Source: Curvibacter sp. GWA2_63_95 (GTDB taxonomy: Bacteria; Pseudomonadota; Gammaproteobacteria; Burkholderiales; Burkholderiaceae_C). Taken from it: 64,000 bases of DNA. The stretch spans positions 62,001-126,000 of the forward strand of contig MGPB01000030.1 in NCBI GenBank assembly GCA_001795455.1, in the 5' to 3' direction. A model generated the notes under the pieces. It did no database searches and was not told the origin of the DNA. It was given only the letters and a program-made list of their open reading frames with translations. This document shows, piece by piece, positions 7,256 to 14,736 of the stretch (its first letter is position 1; each line of letters starts with the position of its first letter). A program made the position numbers and the translations under genes.

Positions 7256-8398
7256 ATGCATAAACTGCACATCTCCACCCAATTCGACTCCGGCGCCATC
7301 GAGGTGGTGCAGCTGGAGCGCGCCGACGATATCCAGCTGCGCATCCGCAAAGACAATGCGGCGGACTTTGCCCAGTGGTTCCACTTCTGCCTGCACGGCG
7401 CGGCCTTTCAGCCGGTGACGCTGCGCTTCCTCAACGCTGCCGAGTCTGCCTACCCCAAGGGCTGGGACGATTACCAGGTGGTGGCCAGCTACGACCGCCA
7501 GGAGTGGACGCGCATTGACACGCACTACGACGGCAAAGAAATGACGGCCCGCCTCACGCCCATGGCGCAGGCGGTGTACTTTGCCTACTTTGAGCCCTAT
7601 TCCTACGAGCAGCACCTGGACTTGCTGGCCTCGGCCGCCACCTCGCCCTGGGTCACGCTGCAGCGCCTGGGCAGCACGGTGCAGGGCCGCGACATGACGC
7701 TCCTGCGCATCACCGACGAAGCGGGCAACACACCGCCCGAGCAGAAAAAGAAGGTCTGGATGATTGCCCGTCAGCACCCCGGCGAGACCATGGCCGAGTG
7801 GTTTGTGGAGGGTTTCTTGGAGCGCCTGCTGGACGCCGACGATGCCGTGGCCCGCGTGCTGCGCGAGCGCTGTGTTTTCTACGTGGTGCCGCACATGAAC
7901 CCCGACGGTGCGGTGCTGGGCAACCTGCGCACCAACGCCGCCGGCGCCAACCTGAACCGCGAGTGGGCCGCACCCACGGCGGAGCGTTCGCCCGAGGTGC
8001 TGCTGGTGCGCCAGGCCATGCTGGACATTGGCGTGGACCTGAACCTGGATGTGCACGGCGACGAGGGCCTGCCCTACAACTTTGTGGTGGGGTCTGAGGG
8101 CACGCCCGGCTACAGCCCACACGTGGCTGCACAGGAAGACGCCTTCAAGGCCGCCTGGGCCGCGAGCTGCCCGGATTTTCAGGACCGGGTGAACTACGGC
8201 AAGTCGGCGCCTGGGCAGGCCAACATGACGCTGGCCACCAGCTGGATCGCCCAGCAGTTTGGCTGCCTGGCCTTCACCGTGGAGATGCCGTTCAAGGACA
8301 ACGCCGACCTGCCCGACCCACTGGTGGGCTGGAGTGGTGAGCGCTCCAAGAAGCTGGGCGCCAGCGTGCTGCAGCCGCTGCTGCAGTGGAGCGCCTAG
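7256..8398 (+). CDS. M14-type metallocarboxypeptidase (cytosolic CCP-like)
   Basis: A 380-residue zinc carboxypeptidase without signal peptide. The N-terminal 120 residues form a beta-rich domain characteristic of the cytosolic carboxypeptidase subgroup. The catalytic domain has HPGE (zinc ligands His174 and Glu177), NPDG and NREW for substrate binding (around 215-237), the third ligand His267 in LDVHGDE and the general base Glu343 in FTVEMPF. Eukaryotic relatives trim glutamate from tubulin; the bacterial substrate is not known. The gene ends by sharing its stop with the convergent PEP-CTERM gene, the four bases CTAG serving both. Confidence 0.85.
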   Translation: MHKLHISTQFDSGAIEVVQLERADDIQLRIRKDNAADFAQWFHFCLHGAAFQPVTLRFLNAAESAYPKGWDDYQVVASYDRQEWTRIDTHYDGKEMTARLTPMAQAVYFAYFEPYSYEQHLDLLASAATSPWVTLQRLGSTVQGRDMTLLRITDEAGNTPPEQKKKVWMIARQHPGETMAEWFVEGFLERLLDADDAVARVLRERCVFYVVPHMNPDGAVLGNLRTNAAGANLNREWAAPTAERSPEVLLVRQAMLDIGVDLNLDVHGDEGLPYNFVVGSEGTPGYSPHVAAQEDAFKAAWAASCPDFQDRVNYGKSAPGQANMTLATSWIAQQFGCLAFTVEMPFKDNADLPDPLVGWSGERSKKLGASVLQPLLQWSA

Positions 8399-9222
8399 GC
8401 CGCTGTGCCCACCTTGCGCTTGCGCACCACCGCACCCATCAGCCCCAGCCCGGCCAGCAGCAGGGCGTAGGTCTCGGGTTCGGGTACGGCGGATAGGGGC
8501 GTGATGTAGCTCGCTCCCTCACGGATGCGTGTGATGTCGATACCAAAATTCACCCGCCCAGACTCGGTTCCCCTTCCGAGCCCATAGTTCGTGAAAAAGA
8601 AGGCGCTAGCGTTGCTGTTTGGGGAAAAAACGCTCAGATCGGATGGACTGATCTCAGTGGGCCCCAGCATGTCTGGCGATGGAAAGAGCCCAGCACCGCC
8701 TGCGAACAAAGAGAAGGACATCGATACGGAAGTCGCTATCGGGACGCCGCCTATCACTGTGCCCGCCCCTGGCAGCGTGCTGCTCACCAAAGTGTCCAAT
8801 GACGCAGACCGCACAAAACCCGTTCGAAGACCGTAAAGATCTATGCCGACACCAAATTGGTCATTGGCCAGTTCTACATAGCAATCGAAAGCCAGATTTA
8901 CGCAGGCGTTGCCGATAGGGGAAAACGTAAATGCCCCTGAAGTGGCAGAGGTGTCGCGCACCGAATGGGTGAATCTGCTGATGTCTGCAGCCGAATTCGA
9001 GTCTGGTGTGCCGAAATCCAAATCGAACGACACGGAAAACGATTGGCCGTCCAGCGCATGTTCGATGCTGCTCTGCGTGGCGGTATTGCCGGACCCTTGG
9101 TTCAACGCGCGAATCGTACCTTCGACGTTGAAGTGACGAACTGGTTGGGCGATGGCGGATGCGCAGAACGTTGCAGCTGCCATGCCCGCCACAATTACTT
9201 TTTGAATGCTGCTCATTGGCAT
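8395..9222 (-). CDS. PEP-CTERM sorting domain protein, end of the amyloid-like operon
   Basis: A 275-residue exported protein with a signal peptide (cut near ASAIAQ) and a C-terminal PEP-CTERM signal: VPEPETYALL, a short hydrophobic span GLGLMGAVV and the basic end RKRK. Such proteins are processed by exosortase and usually become part of an extracellular polysaccharide matrix. The body (30-245) is a beta-rich domain with few cysteines and no catalytic motif I recognise. The first ATG has an AGGAG site. It begins 23 bases after the CsgG-like gene and is therefore probably co-transcribed with it. No exosortase gene lies in the window. Confidence 0.87.
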   Translation of the reverse strand: MPMSSIQKVIVAGMAAATFCASAIAQPVRHFNVEGTIRALNQGSGNTATQSSIEHALDGQSFSVSFDLDFGTPDSNSAADISRFTHSVRDTSATSGAFTFSPIGNACVNLAFDCYVELANDQFGVGIDLYGLRTGFVRSASLDTLVSSTLPGAGTVIGGVPIATSVSMSFSLFAGGAGLFPSPDMLGPTEISPSDLSVFSPNSNASAFFFTNYGLGRGTESGRVNFGIDITRIREGASYITPLSAVPEPETYALLLAGLGLMGAVVRKRKVGTAA

Positions 9223-9245
9223 AGGTTTCTCCTTGGTTGAAGTTA

Positions 9246-10739
9246 TTACTTGAGGACTGCTTTGGCTGACGCGATCGGCTCGTTGGCCACCGTTTCCAGC
9301 AGCTTCTGAATGTCACCGAATCCTTCAACGGCCTTCAGGTCCTGAAAGTCGCCCCAGCGCAGGGCTGCCGGAATGTCTTTGTAGATCTCTCGCGGCGCGG
9401 CGAAGCAGGCCACGGGCACACTGCCACTGTCTCCGGGCAGCAGCTTGAAGCCTTGCTTGCCTGGCAACAGCAAGGGCGTCGCGGGCTCCACCATCGGATC
9501 ATCCACAAAGCGGTTGGGGAAGATGCGCTGCAGTTTTCCGCCCGCGGTTTGTGCATAGCAGTACACGTAGGCTGGCGCGGTGGTTTGAACGGCGAATGAC
9601 AGTCCTTCATTTGCCCCGCCTGGAGCGGGTGCAATGTTCAGCCCAATCCGCGCCGCTGCTGGGCTGGCGGCAGGTGGCGCGGCGGCGACATCACGAAACG
9701 GCTGCGCCGGTGGTGGCGGGAAGGGGCTGCTCAAAAACCGGGTGAAGAATGGCAAATCCACCAGGGCCTTGTCGCCCATGCCTGTGGCAGAGCGGTACGC
9801 TGACACCGCTTGCAGCAGCGCAGGTGTCACATTGCCGTTGGCGGGACCGTCAAAGTAGCCACGATTCCGCAGCTGGGTTTGAAAGTAGCCGGTGAGTTCG
9901 CCGCCCCGCTCCATGCCAACAAACCAGTCTTCAATTTCGTTGGCAATCTCGGGGTTGCGGGCATCGGTATTCAGGCAACTCCAATAGGGCAGCTTGAGCA
10001 AGCGCCCAAACAGCTCCACCGACGACAGCTCCACCATGTTTCGCAGGGCCTGCGCAGTGCCGTCTGAGCGCTGCAGCGACGTGCTGAAGTTGATGCCTAC
10101 CTTGGTGAAGGTCGCCTGCGCGTCCAGCGCATCCCCTTCTTTGGTGATGGTAGTGAGGTTTTTGGAAACCACGCCGGGGATCAGGGACAGGCGGGCCGTG
10201 TCGGCCATGGCCACATCCAGCCCCATCACATTGAATTGCCTGCTGGTGGACGCACCGGCGCCAAACAAACTGCCCAGCGAAAAGCCACCATCGGTCTGGC
10301 GCTTGATGACACCTTCATCCAGCTGGGAAATGGAGCCGCGCAAATTGAAACGCGGCACTACTGCGAACGCGCTGCGCTTTTGTGCGTTGGCCATGAAGGC
10401 GACGGCGTTGTTGGCGTCCTGCCCAAAAACAATGACCTCTATGGCCCGGCTACGCCGGCTCTGCTCCGAGATGGCGGACATCATCATGTCGCGTGTCCCG
10501 GCGCTGACCTTCTTGGTGGCGTCAGACAGGTCCTCCAGCACCACACTGACATCACGTACCGCGTAGTCAATGTAGAGCTTGTCCATGCAGCGCATGGTGT
10601 CTGAGAAGTTGGTCACATTGCGTTGCAGTGCGCCAGCGGGTGATTTCAAGGCCGTCTGGGCATCTGCCGCTTTGGGCGGCAATGGTGCGCAGGCGGTGAT
10701 AACGAGTGTCGCCAATAGAACTAAACGTGACTGGGGCAT
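9246..10739 (-). CDS. CsgG-like outer-membrane lipoprotein with PG-binding and DUF4384 domains
   Basis: A 497-residue lipoprotein. The signal peptide ends LVITACAPL, so the mature form starts at the cysteine and is probably in the outer membrane. Residues about 30-240 follow the order of the curli secretion channel CsgG: a helical part around DMMMSAISEQSRRS, a strand FNLRGSISQLDEG like the GSI segment, the paired strands that build the pore, and a final helix SSVELFGRLLKL. Next comes a peptidoglycan-binding-like repeat (TQLRNRGYFDGPANG) and a C-terminal DUF4384 domain (YVYCYAQTAGGKLQRIFPN). The ATG at 10739 is preferred over an 83-residue upstream extension overlapping the previous gene. Spacing of 16 bases to that gene indicates an operon. 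Inference: it exports the repeat protein. Confidence 0.78.
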   Translation of the reverse strand: MPQSRLVLLATLVITACAPLPPKAADAQTALKSPAGALQRNVTNFSDTMRCMDKLYIDYAVRDVSVVLEDLSDATKKVSAGTRDMMMSAISEQSRRSRAIEVIVFGQDANNAVAFMANAQKRSAFAVVPRFNLRGSISQLDEGVIKRQTDGGFSLGSLFGAGASTSRQFNVMGLDVAMADTARLSLIPGVVSKNLTTITKEGDALDAQATFTKVGINFSTSLQRSDGTAQALRNMVELSSVELFGRLLKLPYWSCLNTDARNPEIANEIEDWFVGMERGGELTGYFQTQLRNRGYFDGPANGNVTPALLQAVSAYRSATGMGDKALVDLPFFTRFLSSPFPPPPAQPFRDVAAAPPAASPAAARIGLNIAPAPGGANEGLSFAVQTTAPAYVYCYAQTAGGKLQRIFPNRFVDDPMVEPATPLLLPGKQGFKLLPGDSGSVPVACFAAPREIYKDIPAALRWGDFQDLKAVEGFGDIQKLLETVANEPIASAKAVLK

Positions 10740-10755
10740 GGTGGTTGTGTATTGC

Positions 10756-11097
10756 TCAGCGGCAGTTGTTGCCGGCTTGGATGATGTCGCCGGTGACGAT
10801 GACCGTGGTTTCGCGGCGGGCAGACGTGCCAATCTTTTTGTCGTCCTCAAACACATTGCCGATGGCAATGGTGCAGCCGTCACCCAAAGTCTTGGCCCCA
10901 GATCCGGTTGAGCTCGGCTCGCTGTCAGCCAGCTTGCTGCTGGCGCGCTCTGCAGCACGTGCTGCCTGTTCGCTTTTGGCACGGGCAATGCGCGCGTTGA
11001 TGTTGTCGCCTATCTCGGCTGAGCCAGCCTGTGCCGTTGATATCCAGGAAAACATGGCGACATAGCAGAGGAAAGAAGGCAAAGGATTGGCGCGCAT
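10756..11097 (-). CDS. Small secreted protein carrying one repeat unit; possible nucleator or minor subunit
   Basis: A 113-residue protein with a signal peptide cut near STAQA. The mature part starts with a helical, alanine/arginine-rich region (INARIARAKSEQAARAAERA). A segment then reads CTIAIGNV followed about 16 residues later by TTVIVTGDIIQ. These two pieces match, in the same order, the strand motifs of the large repeat protein encoded just upstream (QTISVGS and TTRALVTGDITQ). It therefore has about one repeat unit, with a cysteine on each side. Its ATG comes one base after the stop of that gene, so translation is coupled. By analogy with CsgB and CsgA it could seed or cap the fibre; that is inference. 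Confidence 0.7.
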   Translation of the reverse strand: MRANPLPSFLCYVAMFSWISTAQAGSAEIGDNINARIARAKSEQAARAAERASSKLADSEPSSTGSGAKTLGDGCTIAIGNVFEDDKKIGTSARRETTVIVTGDIIQAGNNCR

Positions 11098-11098
11098 T

Positions 11099-12403
11099 TC
11101 AACGCCCAGCCTCTACGCCACCGACGATGACTCTTTGCAGTTGCCCTGAGCCGTTGGCACTTTGTGAAATATCTCCGCTAACCTGTACGTCCGTTGTGAT
11201 GTTGCCGCTACCCCCGCCTCGTACGCTGCCCAAATTGATCGTTTGGGTGCTAAGGCTACCCCCGCCCGATTGCGTGACGTTACCGGTGACGAGTGCCCTG
11301 GTCGTCACCACCGCACTGGAATTTTCGCTACTGCCGACGCTAATGTTTTGAGTAATCTGTCCCCCATTGGAAGCCGATTGGGTGATGTCACCAGTGGTGA
11401 ATGCCTCAGTGATGCTTTGGGTGCTCGAATCCTTGGCGCTACCTACTGATATCGTTTGCTGTGCGCTTGACACTCCGTTCTGTGTTTGGGTAATGACACC
11501 CGAGCTAGCTGCGCGGGTGGCCACATTGCCGCGAGAATCTTCCACGCTGCCGATTTGAATGATCTGAGCACCGTTGCTGCCAGCTGCATCTTGTGTGACC
11601 GTACCAGTCAAGACAGCGTCGGTTCTGACTTCTGCCGGATTCCCGCCTTTGACGCTGCCTACGTCAATGATCTGTTGAGACAATCCAGAAGTTGTTGTTT
11701 GACTAACCGCGGCGTTGACGGTGCCATTGGTTGAAACTTGCCCTGCTGATCGTAGATCCGATACGGTGCCTGCCGTAAGGGATTGTTGGGAGCCCCTCGT
11801 GGAGGTCTGAATTTGTGTAATAGCGCCTGTGATCGTGCCACGAGTATTGATCGAAGTAGCCTGTGAGTTTTGGATGTTGGCTACGCCAACGGTTTGTCCA
11901 CCGGCACCTCTACCGGTGCCGCTGCTACTTTGCGTAACTCCTGCCCCGCTGATGCTGCCCTGTGTGGTTGCGGTGCCAACGACAGAAGCAGCCCCTGTCA
12001 AACTACCCACATCGATGGCTTGCGGCGTGTCTCCCGCTCCAGTCACAATTTGCTGTATCGGAGCTGAGACATCGCCCTGAAGCCGCAGATTGTTACCCCT
12101 TGACGCCGTGTCAGCCCCCGCAACTGAAAGAGTTTGTTCATTGGCGCTAACGCTTGTCTGGGTCTGTGTCACATCGCCAGTCAAACTTCCGCGCGTTGTC
12201 AAGTTCGAAGCGCCCTGGTCGTTCGCTTTGGCTCCTGCAACAGGCGCTTCGGAGGATGCGAGATTCCGTGACGCGACGGTCCGCTGAGGGACCACCAGCG
12301 TATTTGGGGTACCCGCACTCACGGGCGCAAGTTGGGCAAAGGCTGCGGGTGCCCAGATGGCTAACACCGCAACGAGAACATTGGATGGGATGCGATTTGT
12401 CAT
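11099..12403 (-). CDS. Secreted protein of ten 36-residue repeats, amyloid-like or beta-solenoid fibre candidate
   Basis: A 434-residue exported protein with a clear signal peptide (cut near AAFAQ) and an AGGAG ribosome site. After about 70 residues of serine/alanine-rich sequence, ten tandem units of roughly 36 residues fill the rest of the chain. The common pattern is NITTRG-x-VTG-x-ITQ, 8-12 variable Gly/Ser/Asn residues, QTI-x-VGS, then a variable link. Each unit thus has two short beta strands with conserved glutamines. There is no cysteine, no autotransporter barrel, no LPXTG or PEP-CTERM signal, so it needs another exit route; the CsgG-like gene downstream supplies one. It resembles curlins in logic but not in exact repeat sequence. 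First gene of a four-gene operon. Confidence 0.82.
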   Translation of the reverse strand: MTNRIPSNVLVAVLAIWAPAAFAQLAPVSAGTPNTLVVPQRTVASRNLASSEAPVAGAKANDQGASNLTTRGSLTGDVTQTQTSVSANEQTLSVAGADTASRGNNLRLQGDVSAPIQQIVTGAGDTPQAIDVGSLTGAASVVGTATTQGSISGAGVTQSSSGTGRGAGGQTVGVANIQNSQATSINTRGTITGAITQIQTSTRGSQQSLTAGTVSDLRSAGQVSTNGTVNAAVSQTTTSGLSQQIIDVGSVKGGNPAEVRTDAVLTGTVTQDAAGSNGAQIIQIGSVEDSRGNVATRAASSGVITQTQNGVSSAQQTISVGSAKDSSTQSITEAFTTGDITQSASNGGQITQNISVGSSENSSAVVTTRALVTGNVTQSGGGSLSTQTINLGSVRGGGSGNITTDVQVSGDISQSANGSGQLQRVIVGGVEAGR

Positions 12404-12490
12404 TTGTAGCTCTCCTTTATGCAGCGCAACCAGTGCACGTGTTGTCCCTGGCGGCTGAAGATCGTTGGGCGCCCAAGGCTGGCTTCGTTC

Positions 12491-12538
12491 GCTATCAATG
12501 TGATAGCTGCTTGCGCAATATCCATGTGCGCCTTAGCC
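12491..12538 (+). repeat. Dispersed hairpin repeat, copy 3 of 8
   Basis: Perfect stem GCTATC/GATAGC with a five-base loop, then CTGCTTGCGCAATATCCA. It lies upstream of the repeat-protein operon and at the 3' end of the convergently oriented small lipoprotein gene region. Compared with copy 4 the stem shows a compensated base-pair change. Confidence 0.8.
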
Positions 12539-12546
12539 AAAAAGTA

Positions 12547-12933
12547 CTAGTAAGTTCCAGAGGTGGCTGATGCCTTGGCTGCACCCCCCACCGTGTGCCA
12601 CACGCCTCCGCTGCCTTCGCCATTGCGGTCGCCGGGCTTGGTGTCGCCCACAAAGTAATACAGCGGCTTGCCTTTCACTGCCCACTGCTTGGCACCGTTG
12701 GCGTCGATCAGCGTGAAGTCGCCTACGGGAGTGGCACCGTCTTTGGCCACAAATGCAGGCCAAGCTGTCAGGCAGCCGCCACTGCAGTTGCTCTTGCCGG
12801 GTGTGTCTTTATCAAAGATGTACACCGTGCGCCCGGCGGCATCCGCCAGCACACCGTCGCGTACGACGGGTTGGGCCTGAACGGCAGCGGTCAGCAAAGT
12901 CAGCAAGGCCAGGGAGATGATGTGTTTGGTCAT
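12547..12933 (-). CDS. COG4315-type secreted protein (predicted lipoprotein repeat family)
   Basis: A 128-residue exported protein; from the ATG at 12933 the signal peptide is cut near AVQAQ. It has two copies of the secreted-repeat motif of the Lipoprotein_15 family: GRTVYIFDKDTPGKSNCSGGC with two cysteines, then GKPLYYFVGDTKPGD. Proteins of this family occur in the periplasm and their activity is not established; some are near heme or electron-transfer genes. It begins 32 bases after the PEP-CTERM gene and may be co-transcribed with it. A longer start at 12972 would overlap that gene and is less likely. Confidence 0.8.
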   Translation of the reverse strand: MTKHIISLALLTLLTAAVQAQPVVRDGVLADAAGRTVYIFDKDTPGKSNCSGGCLTAWPAFVAKDGATPVGDFTLIDANGAKQWAVKGKPLYYFVGDTKPGDRNGEGSGGVWHTVGGAAKASATSGTY

Positions 12934-12964
12934 GTTGGTGTGTCTTTCCAGGGATAGGTGTTGA

Positions 12965-13675
12965 TCAGGCATTGGCCTTGGCGCTGCGGCGTCGCGCCAC
13001 CGTACCTATCAGCCCCAGCCCGGCCAGCAACATGGAGTAGGTTTCGGGCTCAGGTACTGCCGTGACCATGTGTCCGTATTGGATGTGGTCTACCTCGATG
13101 CCGCCGGAGCTGTTGCTGATGGTGATGCTTTTCACTCCGCCAGCGAAATGGACACCCAAAAAGCGGTCGTCCGCGGTGGTGCCATAAAAACTGTTGTCAG
13201 CAAAGCCACTGAAGGTGCTGCTGCCCAACAAGGCCCCGTCTTCACCGCGGGCGCTGAAGGTGATGCTGCCTGCCCCATCGGTCCAGACAAGACCAAACGC
13301 GGTGGGGAGCTGTGTCGGGCTGTTGAAGGTGAATGTGATGCCCGCGCTGCCACTGCCAGAAAACCAGCTGTGCCCCTGGTTGCCCAAGCCATCGATATTG
13401 CCATCGTCTGCGTCCACGGAATCGACCAGGCTGCCCCATTGTGCGGGCGAGATAACGCTGCCCGTGTTGGCAGACAAGCCGCCGTTCAGGGCGCCGTCTT
13501 CCAGGGTGTCCAGGAATGTGGGGCTTGCGCCCGCATAGAAGCCGACCGGAATGTCTGCAGACGATAGGTAGGCCGATGGCCCGTAGAAGACGGGTGCCGC
13601 GATCGACGCAGATGCGGCTGAAGCCAGGGTGATTACGGCCAAGGTCGAGGCCACGAAATGCTGGTGCAAAGACAT
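12965..13675 (-). CDS. PEP-CTERM sorting domain protein
   Basis: A 236-residue exported protein with a signal peptide (cut near SIAAP) and a classic C-terminal signal: VPEPETYSMLL, hydrophobic GLGLIGTVA and the basic end RRRSAKANA. The middle looks like a beta-sandwich with aspartate/glycine-rich loops (DSVDADDGNIDGLG), which may bind calcium. The ATG at 13675 has a GGGAGC site; the longer frame has none. The tail is very similar to that of the protein at 8395-9222, so both are probably handled by the same exosortase, which is outside this window. A long dyad lies about 115 bases upstream. Confidence 0.85.
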   Translation of the reverse strand: MSLHQHFVASTLAVITLASAASASIAAPVFYGPSAYLSSADIPVGFYAGASPTFLDTLEDGALNGGLSANTGSVISPAQWGSLVDSVDADDGNIDGLGNQGHSWFSGSGSAGITFTFNSPTQLPTAFGLVWTDGAGSITFSARGEDGALLGSSTFSGFADNSFYGTTADDRFLGVHFAGGVKSITISNSSGGIEVDHIQYGHMVTAVPEPETYSMLLAGLGLIGTVARRRSAKANA

Positions 13676-13791
13676 AAAAAGCTCCCTGAAGTGAGGGCGT
13701 TGTGCCCGGTGGTGAAGTACAGATACTTCAGGGGAGAGGCTAAAACGCCAAGGGGCTGGCCGCAATGCGCCTGAGTGCGTAGGGCGCTGCG

Positions 13792-13819
13792 GTTTTCTAC
13801 GCAGTTCTGCGTAGAAAAC
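13792..13819. promoter_or_regulatory. 13-bp dyad, candidate regulator site
   Basis: GTTTTCTACGCAG (13792-13804) and CTGCGTAGAAAAC (13807-13819) are perfect reverse complements separated by TT. It is 117 bases upstream of the PEP-CTERM start and reads toward it with no T-run on that strand, which favours an operator over a terminator, although the plus strand could form a hairpin. The LuxR-type response regulator at 14737-15387 is one possible ligand. Nothing else is seen in 13676-13943. Confidence 0.45.
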
Positions 13820-13943
13820 GCCCCCATCGCTTGTTTCAGGAAGCGCGGGTCGCTGCGGCCTTTGACATCTTGTTTAACTGTGGGGCGTTTGCTGGCGTCA
13901 TCGATGGAGGCAAACCCGCCAGCGGTCTTGGGCGGCGCATGGC

Positions 13944-14591
13944 CTAGTAGCCGGAGCTTTCTTTGCCCGCAAACGGTGGCCGTCGGCCTACCAGGGCCTC
14001 GAGCATGGAGAGTTCGTAGTCGCGGTGGTTGATCACCGGCGCTGCCGTTAGCAAGGGCGCCGCTGTGTCTTTGCCCACATAAAAGGGCGAGTCATGGTAG
14101 GTGGTGGCCACCGTGCGTGCCTGACTGGGGTCGGCCGTGGGGGTCAGGTCGGCGGTGCCGTAACACAGGCAAAAGTAGGTTTGTGTGTCGGTGGCTTCGA
14201 TGTAGCAGGCGGTGCCCCGGATGCCCGCCGTCATGGTGGGCATGACGATGCGTTTGCTGCCGGGGCCAAACACCGCCAGCACTTTGCCGGTCACCACGCG
14301 CAAGATGCCGGTGACGCCTTCGCTGGCGAATTGCACCAGGCTGTCCTCACGCATCAGGTAGGCGTTGTTGCCCATCACGTAGACCACTTCGCTGGCCTTG
14401 CCGGTGGCAATGGTGTCACCCGTCAGCACCAACTGGCCTTCCTTGGCCGGGCTGCCGTTGACTTGCACCAGGCCTTTGAGGCTGCGAATGCCGGGCACCA
14501 GGGGCCGTGTGCCCATGGACATCACCTGCACCATGTACGACGACAGACTGACGGCGCCCAAGGCCTGAAGAATGCTGCGACGGTGTGACAT
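13944..14591 (-). CDS. FecR-domain protein, exported
   Basis: A 215-residue protein starting MSHRRSILQALGAVSLS. The double arginine followed by a hydrophobic run suggests Tat export or a membrane anchor. A FecR domain spans about 40-150: IRSLKGLVQVNG, GDTIATGKASEVVYVMG and the invariant-type GIRGTACYIEA. In this setting FecR domains are not the iron-dicitrate sensor but a general periplasmic or surface beta domain, often encoded near cell-surface systems. The ATG at 14591 has a GGGGAAG site; the 97-residue longer frame overlaps the regulator gene. It lies 145 bases downstream of the response regulator on the same strand and may be its target. Confidence 0.8.
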   Translation of the reverse strand: MSHRRSILQALGAVSLSSYMVQVMSMGTRPLVPGIRSLKGLVQVNGSPAKEGQLVLTGDTIATGKASEVVYVMGNNAYLMREDSLVQFASEGVTGILRVVTGKVLAVFGPGSKRIVMPTMTAGIRGTACYIEATDTQTYFCLCYGTADLTPTADPSQARTVATTYHDSPFYVGKDTAAPLLTAAPVINHRDYELSMLEALVGRRPPFAGKESSGY

Positions 14592-14736
14592 GGAAACTTC
14601 CCCGTGTATGGTGGTGCGCATGCTGCGCCGGTGCTTCTTGTTCTTGCGCGATGCTACCCAATAACAGGGAAAACAAGCAATGCGCAATGGGACGTAGGGT
14701 TGCGCTGTCGGGTACGCACTTGGGCGTATGTGGGGC

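Noticed and set aside
11100-12290. CRISPR-like periodicity of about 108 bases
   Set aside because: The period is in frame and reflects protein repeats; there are no identical direct repeats with unrelated spacers.
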